NCBI GenBank assembly: GCA_902475455.1 | Contig: CABRZO010000158.1 | Location: 1-5,658, forward strand | Source of the DNA: an uncultured Eubacteriales bacterium | GTDB taxonomy: Bacteria; Bacillota; Clostridia; Oscillospirales; Oscillospiraceae | DNA: 5,658 bases | Direction: 5' to 3' | In this document: piece by piece, positions 1 to 4,467 of the stretch | How the letters are laid out: each line of letters opens with the position of its first letter | Numbering within the stretch: position 1 is the stretch's first letter | Made by a program: the position numbers and the translations under genes | Notes under the pieces: model-generated | The model's database searches: none | What the model was told of the DNA's origin: nothing | Seen by the model: the letters and a program-made list of their open reading frames with translations, nothing else

Positions 1-30
1 GGGGACATGCGCCTCGGAAATGACTCTTCT

Positions 31-81
31 CATGCAGGACAGGGTGACTTTTGCGCAAGCAATCGAGCCCTGGCCTGCATG
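31..81 (+). other. Long imperfect stem-loop with GCAA tetraloop, unassigned structured element
   Basis: Bases 31-44 pair with 68-81 to give a 14-position stem broken by a single A39/G73 mismatch, with a possible U45-G67 wobble above it. An internal loop follows, with G46/A66 and A47/G65 placed so that they could form tandem G-A pairs. Above that is a 4-bp stem (51-54 with 59-62) closed by the GNRA-type tetraloop GCAA at 55-58. Such a complex shape is more typical of a structured RNA than of a plain terminator. It lies upstream of the terminator at 128-160, so it would sit near the 3' end of whatever transcript enters from the left. Bases 1-4 could also pair with 85-88, and CATGC at 6-10 competes with 31-35 for 77-81. 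I do not recognise an RNA family. The pairing is seen directly; RNA function is inferred. Confidence 0.45.
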
Positions 82-89
82 CAGCCCCT

Positions 90-122
90 TTGTCGGAAAA
101 GGCCTATCGCCTTTTTCGACAA
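90..122 (+). other. Second hairpin, 14-bp stem
   Basis: Bases 90-103 pair with 109-122 through 14 positions including one G96-T116 wobble, with loop 104-108. The T-run lies inside the 3' arm rather than after the stem, and the bases that follow are GC-rich. It is therefore not a good intrinsic terminator on its own. It stacks directly in front of the strong terminator and may be part of a two-hairpin 3' end, or part of the same structured RNA as the stem-loop at 31-81. Confidence 0.45.
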
Positions 123-127
123 GCTCA

Positions 128-160
128 GCCGCCCTGTCTGAACAGACAGGGCGGCTTTTT
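128..160 (+). terminator. Intrinsic terminator of the upstream transcript
   Basis: A perfect 12-bp GC-rich stem (128-139 with 144-155) has a four-base loop GAAC and is followed immediately by TTTTT at 156-160 and further T-rich sequence. This is a textbook rho-independent terminator for plus-strand transcription entering from the left of the window. It insulates the muramidase gene, whose own promoter follows about 40 bases later. The reverse strand has no T-run after the stem, so it is probably one-directional. Confidence 0.9.
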
Positions 161-199
161 CATCTTTATAAAATATTCATCGATTCCACTCCGAGGCTA

Positions 200-208
200 T
201 GATATACT
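200..208 (+). promoter_or_regulatory. Extended -10 promoter for the GH25 lipoprotein gene
   Basis: TG at 200-201, one base, then TATACT at 203-208 forms an extended -10 element. The sequence 17 bp upstream (180-185, TCGATT) is a poor -35 match, which fits an extended -10 promoter. Transcription would start near 215, leaving a leader of only about 20 bases before the start codon. The ribosome binding site GAGGTG is at 224-229. Confidence 0.6.
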
Positions 209-235
209 GGGAGTGTCGAAATTGAGGTGAATTCC

Positions 236-1090
236 ATGAAACAGATACAGAAAATTTGTTCCCTTGCCCTTTGCGCCCTGTTGGCGCTGTCCCTGTCCGG
301 CTGCGGCCTGTCCCGGGGCGCTGTGGTGGAACAGGAGCCCGAGTACACCGGCCCCACCGTCAGCGTGGGGGGCCAGACGGTGCCGGTGGACGAGTCCCTG
401 GAGCAGAGCGAGTTTACCGAGGCGGATTTCTCCCTGGACGAGGCCACCGGCCGGATCACCTGCCTGAGCCGGGAGGCCCTGACGGGCATTGACGTGTCCT
501 CCCACCAGGGGGAGATCGACTGGGCCGCCGTGGCCGGGGACGGCATCAGCTTCGCCATCCTCCGGATCGGTAACCGGGGCTACTCCCAGGGCGGGCTTCA
601 GGCCGACAGCAGTTTTGAGACCAATCTGACCGGCGCCCAGGAAAACGGGCTGCTGGTGGGCTGCTACTTCTTCTCCCAGGCCGTCAGTGTGGAGGAGGCC
701 CAGGAGGAGGCGGACTTTGTGCTGTCCATCCTGAACGGCCGGAGCATGGATCTGCCGGTGGTCTTTGACTGGGAGCACATCGAAGGGGAGGCGGAGGCCC
801 GCTCTAACAGCGTGGACTCTGAGACCGTCACCGCCTGCGCCGTCGCCTTCTGTGACCGCATCGCCGAGGCGGGCTATCAGACCGCCGTTTACTGCAACGG
901 AATGCTGGGCTATCTCCACTATGACGTGGCCCAGCTGGAGGGCTATGACGCCTGGTATGCGGAATACGCCTCCTGGCCCAGCTATGCCTACGCCTTCGAT
1001 TTATGGCAGTATTCCAACACCGGCACCGTGGCCGGAATCAACGGAAACGTGGACCTGGACCTCTGGTTCCCACCCCTGGAAGAGGAGTGA
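236..1090 (+). CDS. Secreted GH25 muramidase (lysozyme-like) lipoprotein
   Basis: This is a predicted exported lipoprotein of 284 residues that would cut the beta-1,4 bond between N-acetylmuramic acid and N-acetylglucosamine in peptidoglycan. Residues 1-23 form a lipoprotein signal: basic start MKQIQK, a hydrophobic stretch, and lipobox LSGC with the lipidated Cys at 23. Residues 24-82 are an acidic, low-complexity tether. The GH25 domain runs from about 83 to the end. It opens with GIDVSSHQG (Asp86), carries the DxE catalytic motif as FDWEH (Asp178, Glu180), and closes with NGNVDLDLW near the C-terminus. I chose the ATG at 236 because GAGGTG sits six bases upstream; the in-frame GTG at 227 lies inside that ribosome binding site. 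It has its own promoter, and no hairpin terminator follows it. Roles in wall turnover, division, sporulation or attack on neighbours cannot be told apart here. The family is clear; the biological role is not. Confidence 0.93.
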   Translation: MKQIQKICSLALCALLALSLSGCGLSRGAVVEQEPEYTGPTVSVGGQTVPVDESLEQSEFTEADFSLDEATGRITCLSREALTGIDVSSHQGEIDWAAVAGDGISFAILRIGNRGYSQGGLQADSSFETNLTGAQENGLLVGCYFFSQAVSVEEAQEEADFVLSILNGRSMDLPVVFDWEHIEGEAEARSNSVDSETVTACAVAFCDRIAEAGYQTAVYCNGMLGYLHYDVAQLEGYDAWYAEYASWPSYAYAFDLWQYSNTGTVAGINGNVDLDLWFPPLEEE

Positions 1091-1106
1091 GTTTTTGAGG
1101 GTTTTT

Positions 1107-1137
1107 CACAAAACGAGTCAAACAAATCCCACAAAAC
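1107..1137 (+). repeat. Direct repeat CACAAAAC upstream of the dhaK promoter
   Basis: CACAAAAC occurs at 1107-1114 and again at 1130-1137, a spacing of 23 bases start to start, or roughly two helical turns. The second copy ends 12 bases before the -35 box at 1150. The position and helical phasing would suit an activator binding site for the dhaKL operon. The stretch is A-rich in general, so chance is a real alternative. No binding protein is recognised. Confidence 0.3.
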
Positions 1138-1149
1138 CGGGCAAAATGA

Positions 1150-1178
1150 TTGACAAAGTGGGCCTCAGGCGGTACAAT
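1150..1178 (+). promoter_or_regulatory. Near-consensus sigma-A promoter of dhaKL
   Basis: TTGACA at 1150-1155 is a perfect -35 box. TACAAT at 1173-1178 matches the -10 consensus in five of six positions, and the spacer is exactly 17 bp. Transcription should begin near 1185, giving a leader of roughly 75 bases. This is the strongest-looking promoter in the window and suggests high basal transcription of the dihydroxyacetone kinase genes. Confidence 0.85.
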
Positions 1179-1193
1179 CGAAGGTGAGCTGGT

Positions 1194-1243
1194 GCGGGTA
1201 AAACCGCCGAAATTTCAAGGGAAAATGATGCTTGCAACAGCAT
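1194..1243 (+). other. dhaK 5' leader with two small hairpins
   Basis: Within the dhaK leader, GCGG at 1194-1197 can pair with CCGC at 1204-1207, and ATGCT at 1228-1232 can pair with AGCAT at 1239-1243 around a six-base loop. The second hairpin ends four bases before the Shine-Dalgarno sequence at 1248-1254, so it may affect ribosome access or transcript stability. The stems are short, there is no T-run, and I recognise no known riboswitch signature. This is a weak structural observation. Confidence 0.3.
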
Positions 1244-1247
1244 GAAT

Positions 1248-1254
1248 AAGGAGG
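1248..1254 (+). promoter_or_regulatory. Ribosome binding site of dhaK
   Basis: AAGGAGG lies seven bases before the ATG at 1262. It is a perfect anti-16S match and fixes the dhaK start. Confidence 0.85.
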
Positions 1255-1261
1255 CAATTCT

Positions 1262-2254
1262 ATGAAGAAGATCATCAACGCGCCGGAGACCTATGTGGAT
1301 GATATGCTCAAGGGCATCTATGCCGCCCATGGCGATCAGGTGAAGTATGCGGAGGGCGACCTGCGCTGCTACTGCACCGCCCACAAGACCCCCGGCAAGG
1401 TCGCCATCATCACCGGCGGCGGCTCCGGCCACCTGCCCCTGTTCCTGGGTTATGTGGGCGACGGCCTCATCGACGGCTGCGGTGTCGGCGGCGTGTTCCA
1501 GTCCCCCTCTCCCGAGCAGATCTACAACATTGCCAAGGAAGTGGAGGCCGGCGCCGGCGTGCTCTATCTCTATGGCAACTACACCGGCGACATCATGACC
1601 TTCGACATGGCCACCGATATGTGCGATATGGATGACATCGTCTGCAAGAGCATTGTGGGCGCCGACGACGTCAACTCCCATAAGGATCCCGCCACCCGCC
1701 GGGGTGTGGCCGGCATCTACTTCATGTTCAAGGCCGCCGGCTGCAAGGCCGACGAGGGCGGCGATCTGGACGCGGTGCTGGCGGCGGCTCAGCTGGCCAA
1801 GGACAACACCCGTACCGTGGGCTTTGCCCTGACCCCCTGCATCATCCCCGAGGTGGGCCATGCCAACTTCGAGCTGGGTGAGAACGAGATGGCCATGGGC
1901 ATGGGCATTCACGGCGAGCCCGGCGTCTGGAACGGCCCCCTGAAGACCTCCCGGGAGATCGCCCAGGAGTCCCTGGACACCCTGCTGGGCGACATGCCCG
2001 TGGCGGAGGGTGAGGAAGTCTCCCTGCTGATCAACGGCCTGGGCGCCACCTCCGTCGAGGAGCTGTACATCCTCTCCAACGACGTCACCGAGATCCTGGC
2101 CTCCAAGGGCATCAAGGTCTATAAGACCATCGTGGGCGAGTATGCCACCTCCATGGAGATGGCCGGCGCCTCCATCTCCATCTGCAAGATGAACGACGAG
2201 ATGAAGCACTACATGGATCACCCCGTCAACACCCCCTTCATCTGCCAGAAGTAA
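1262..2254 (+). CDS. dhaK: Dihydroxyacetone kinase substrate-binding subunit DhaK (divergent clostridial type)
   Basis: This 330-residue cytoplasmic subunit binds a short keto-sugar and presents it for phosphorylation by nucleotide-loaded DhaL; dihydroxyacetone giving dihydroxyacetone phosphate is the family reaction. GGGSGH at 52-57 gives His57, NYTGD at 106-110 gives Asp110, and GIHGEPG at 215-221 gives His217. These correspond, from memory, to E. coli His56, Asp109 and the His218 that bonds covalently to the substrate carbonyl. RRGVAG (146-151) and the C-terminal NTPF also fit. The protein is shorter than E. coli DhaK (356). The usual HEP after the glycine loop is HLPLF here, and the following GCGVGGVF segment differs from the classical form. 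Thus the catalytic residues are kept while the pocket lining differs, and the substrate could be another triose or tetrulose. It is the first gene of a two-gene operon with dhaL 40 bases downstream. All its glycine codons are GGC or GGT, suggesting high expression. Confidence 0.93.
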   Translation: MKKIINAPETYVDDMLKGIYAAHGDQVKYAEGDLRCYCTAHKTPGKVAIITGGGSGHLPLFLGYVGDGLIDGCGVGGVFQSPSPEQIYNIAKEVEAGAGVLYLYGNYTGDIMTFDMATDMCDMDDIVCKSIVGADDVNSHKDPATRRGVAGIYFMFKAAGCKADEGGDLDAVLAAAQLAKDNTRTVGFALTPCIIPEVGHANFELGENEMAMGMGIHGEPGVWNGPLKTSREIAQESLDTLLGDMPVAEGEEVSLLINGLGATSVEELYILSNDVTEILASKGIKVYKTIVGEYATSMEMAGASISICKMNDEMKHYMDHPVNTPFICQK

Positions 2255-2294
2255 GCTTTTTGGGGCAAATCCCACTGTAAGAGGAGAAAGATTT

Positions 2295-2945
2295 ATGGAA
2301 AAGATCCTGTTTGACCAGGTGCCCGACCTGTTTGCCAGCGTGGGCAACCTGTTTGTGGAAAAGAAGGAAGAGCTCTGCGATATGGACGCCAAGCTGGGCG
2401 ACGGCGATCTGGGCCTGACCATGAGCAAGGGCTATGCCGCCCTGCCCGACCTGATGCGTGCCGAGGCCGACGGCGCCGCCGGCGACGTGGGCAAGATGAT
2501 CATGAAGGCGGGCATGAAGATGTCCTCCCTGGTGCCCTCCACCATGGGCTTTTTGATGTCCACCGGCGTCATGGAGGGCGGTAAGGCCCTGAAGGGCAAG
2601 ACCGAGATTGACGGCGCCGCCCTGGCCGACTACCTGGTGGGCTTCGCCGCCGGTGTCCAGAAGCGGGGCAAGTGCCAGCCCGGCCAGCGCACCATCTATG
2701 ATGCGGTGCTGCCCGCCTCCGAGGCCGCCAAGGCCGCCGTGGACGCCAACCCCGCCGCCACCCTCCAGGAGGTTATCACCGCCGCTGTGGAGGCTGCCAA
2801 GGCCGGCGTGGAGGCCACCAAGGACATGACCCCGGTCTTCGGCAAGGCCGCCGTTCACGCCGCCCAGTGCGTGGGTGTGGCGGATCAGGGCGCTGTGGCC
2901 GGCTATTACAAAATGCTGGGCCTCAGCAACTATATCTGCGGCTGA
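2295..2945 (+). CDS. dhaL: Dihydroxyacetone kinase nucleotide-binding subunit DhaL (divergent)
   Basis: This 216-residue cytoplasmic partner of DhaK is an all-helical domain that holds ADP/ATP through two magnesium ions and passes the phosphate to the DhaK-bound ketose. The metal-binding Asp cluster is in MDAKLGDGDLG (Asp31, Asp36, Asp38), with Leu39 where the classical motif has His. RGKCQPGQRTIYDAVLP at 124-140 matches the conserved RGK..GDKTMxDxxxP segment. Two other signatures are changed. The phosphate-contacting GGASGPLFGT-like loop reads SSLVPSTMGFLMSTG (77-91), and the C-terminal GRASYLGERSIGHQDPGA-like segment reads as a loose version around FGKAAVHAAQCVGVADQGA (182-200). The start is supported by GAGGAG at 2281-2286, eight bases before the ATG. 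A strong terminator follows 16 bases after the stop, so no dhaM is in this operon. Like dhaK, it uses no GGA or GGG glycine codons. The family call is firm; the phosphoryl donor is unknown. Confidence 0.9.
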   Translation: MEKILFDQVPDLFASVGNLFVEKKEELCDMDAKLGDGDLGLTMSKGYAALPDLMRAEADGAAGDVGKMIMKAGMKMSSLVPSTMGFLMSTGVMEGGKALKGKTEIDGAALADYLVGFAAGVQKRGKCQPGQRTIYDAVLPASEAAKAAVDANPAATLQEVITAAVEAAKAGVEATKDMTPVFGKAAVHAAQCVGVADQGAVAGYYKMLGLSNYICG

Positions 2946-2961
2946 GTTTCTGTCATGCAAC

Positions 2962-3000
2962 GCCCGCCGGGATTCCGAACGGATCCCGGCGGGCCTTTTT
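2962..3000 (+). terminator. Intrinsic terminator of the dhaKL operon
   Basis: A perfect 12-bp GC-rich stem (2962-2973 with 2983-2994) encloses a short loop in which CC/GG can pair further. One C follows and then TTTTT at 2996-3000. It closes the dhaKL transcript 16 bases after the dhaL stop and separates it from the tldD promoter. Confidence 0.93.
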
Positions 3001-3017
3001 CAGGGGACAGGTTAGGG

Positions 3018-3046
3018 TTGTCTTCGGGACGGCCCGGGGTTAAAAT
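3018..3046 (+). promoter_or_regulatory. Sigma-A-type promoter of tldD-tldE
   Basis: TTGTCT at 3018-3023 matches the -35 consensus in four of six positions. TAAAAT at 3041-3046 matches the -10 consensus in five, with a 17-bp spacer. Transcription would start near 3053, leaving a leader of about 20 bases with AAAGGAG at 3061-3067. The spacer holds a small inverted repeat, CGGG (3025-3028) with CCCG (3033-3036). It could be an operator half-site pair, though it may simply reflect GC-richness. Confidence 0.65.
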
Positions 3047-3074
3047 GGAACCATCGCATAAAAGGAGAGATGTT

Positions 3075-4454
3075 ATGATCTCAAGAGAAATTTGCCAGCG
3101 GGTGCTGGAGCGGGCCGCCGCCACCGGCGCCGACTACGCGGAGCTGTTTGCGGAGCACACCACCAACCACGCCATCAACATGGTGGACAGCAAGGTGGAC
3201 TCCATCGACGACAATCTGGTGGCCGGGGCCTCGGTCCGGGTGTTTAAGGGCCTGCGCAGCGTCACCGCCACCACTGTGGACACCACCGAGGCGGGGCTGT
3301 TGCGCTGCGCCGAGGAGGCGGCCCAGGCCCTGGGGGAGGGGACCGCTGAAATTTCCATCTGCCTCCACGAGCGGCTGTTTGGGGATATCCACCCCATTGC
3401 CATCGTCCCCGCCACCGTGGGCAACCCCCGGAAGGTGGAGATTCTGAAGGAGGGCTATTTCGCCGCCAAGGAGTATGCCGAAGCCATCTGCCAGGTCACC
3501 GGCACTCTGCTGGATGTGGACCACAAAATTCTGGTGGCCAACAGTGAGGGGGTCCATGCCCAGGACCGGCAGATCCGCACCCGGCTTATGATCAGCGCCG
3601 TGGCGGAGGTCAATGGGGAGACCCAGACCGGCTCCTGCCGGCCCGGCCGCCGGATGGGTCTGGAACTGTTTGACCAGATCGACCCCAAGGCGGTGGGCAT
3701 CCACGCCGCCCGGCAGGCGGTCACCATGGCCGGGGCGGGCTACTGCCCGGCGGGGGTGATGCCGGTGGCCATTGACAACGGCTTTGGCGGCGTCATCTTC
3801 CACGAGGCCTGCGGCCACTCTCTGGAGGCCACCGCTGTGGCCTATGGCCGCTCCCAGTTCGCCGGCAAGTTGGGGGAGAAGATTGCCCACGAGAAGGTCA
3901 CCGCCATCGACGACGGCACCATCCCCAACGCCTGGGGCTCCATCAACATTGACGACGAGGGCACCCCGGCCCGGCGCAACGTGCTCATTGAGAACGGTGT
4001 GCTGAAGAGCTATCTGGTGGACAAGTTCAACGGCCGCCGGATGGGCATGGCCTCCACCGGCTCCGCCCGGCGGGAGAGCTACCGCTACACCACCACCTCC
4101 CGGATGACCAACACCTTTATCGCCCCCGGAGAGGACTCCAACGAGGACATCATCTCCTCCATCGACTACGGACTGTATGCCAAGGAGATGGGAGGCGGCT
4201 CTGTGAACCCGGTGACCGGCGAGTTCAACTTCGCCGTCAACGAGGGCTACCTGATCCGCCACGGCAAGATCTGCGAGCCGGTCCGGGGGGCCAGCCTGGT
4301 GGGCACCGGCGCCGAGGTCATCCAGAAGATCGACATGGTGGGCTCTCAGCTGGATATGGGCCAGGGCATGTGCGGCTCCTCCAGCGGCAGTATCCCCACC
4401 AACGTGGGCCAGCCCATGATCCGGGTGTCCTCCATCACCGTGGGCGGCAGATAA
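3075..4454 (+). CDS. tldD: TldD family zinc metalloprotease subunit
   Basis: This 459-residue protein is the catalytic subunit of the TldD/TldE heterodimer, a cytoplasmic metallopeptidase that clears or matures unfolded peptides. In E. coli the pair is known for microcin B17 maturation and CcdA degradation. The zinc site HExxxH is at 243-248 (HEACGH: His243, Glu244, His248). The expected distal Cys ligand fits Cys433 in MCGSSSG near the C-terminus. EGTPARRN, STGSARRE and GEFNF segments are typical of the family, and the length is slightly under E. coli TldD (481). I chose ATG 3075 because AAAGGAG lies seven bases upstream and a promoter sits just before it. An in-frame ATG at 2955 would place the operon terminator and that promoter inside the coding region. 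tldE follows 13 bases after the stop. No peptide precursor gene is visible, so a housekeeping role is as likely as natural-product maturation. Confidence 0.95.
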   Translation: MISREICQRVLERAAATGADYAELFAEHTTNHAINMVDSKVDSIDDNLVAGASVRVFKGLRSVTATTVDTTEAGLLRCAEEAAQALGEGTAEISICLHERLFGDIHPIAIVPATVGNPRKVEILKEGYFAAKEYAEAICQVTGTLLDVDHKILVANSEGVHAQDRQIRTRLMISAVAEVNGETQTGSCRPGRRMGLELFDQIDPKAVGIHAARQAVTMAGAGYCPAGVMPVAIDNGFGGVIFHEACGHSLEATAVAYGRSQFAGKLGEKIAHEKVTAIDDGTIPNAWGSINIDDEGTPARRNVLIENGVLKSYLVDKFNGRRMGMASTGSARRESYRYTTTSRMTNTFIAPGEDSNEDIISSIDYGLYAKEMGGGSVNPVTGEFNFAVNEGYLIRHGKICEPVRGASLVGTGAEVIQKIDMVGSQLDMGQGMCGSSSGSIPTNVGQPMIRVSSITVGGR

Positions 4455-4459
4455 GGAGG
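4453..4459 (+). promoter_or_regulatory. Ribosome binding site of tldE overlapping the tldD stop
   Basis: AAGGAGG begins inside the TAA stop codon of tldD (4452-4454) and lies eight bases before the ATG at 4468. This arrangement fixes the tldE start and suggests that translation of the two subunits is coupled, keeping them in balance. Confidence 0.85.
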
Positions 4460-4467
4460 CAGACAAG

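Noticed and set aside
20..202. Plus-strand 60-codon open frame at the left edge
   Set aside because: It runs through both hairpins and the terminator, has no convincing ribosome binding site, and resembles no known protein.
227..235. GTG at 227 as start of the muramidase
   Set aside because: The GTG is part of the GAGGTG ribosome binding site that serves the ATG at 236; starting at 236 also gives a standard lipoprotein signal peptide.
243..248. Possible prophage origin of the GH25 lysozyme
   Set aside because: The protein has a lipoprotein signal and its own promoter, and no holin, phage structural gene or integrase is in the window, so a cellular wall hydrolase is the simpler reading. Coordinates point to its N-terminal codons.
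2255..2294. Possible attenuator between dhaK and dhaL (TGGG/CCCA around a six-base loop)
   Set aside because: There are only four base pairs and no following T-run, so it is too weak to call a terminator or processing site.
1118..2428. Minus-strand open frame of 436 codons opposite dhaK
   Set aside because: It has the same compositional artefact, spans the dhaK promoter and the dhaK-dhaL gap, and shows no family motif.
2238..2960. Minus-strand open frame of 240 codons opposite dhaL
   Set aside because: It is Gly/His/Ala-rich low-complexity translation with no domain; the plus strand clearly encodes DhaL.
2955..3074. 40-residue N-terminal extension of TldD starting at ATG 2955
   Set aside because: It would translate the dhaKL terminator and the tldD promoter, and TldD proteins start with the helix seen from ATG 3075, which has a good Shine-Dalgarno.
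3081..4466. Long minus-strand open frame of 461 codons opposite tldD
   Set aside because: It is rich in His, Gly, Ala and Val with no recognisable domain. It is the mirror of a GC-rich gene whose third positions are nearly always G or C, which removes stops on the opposite strand. tldD is certain on the plus strand.
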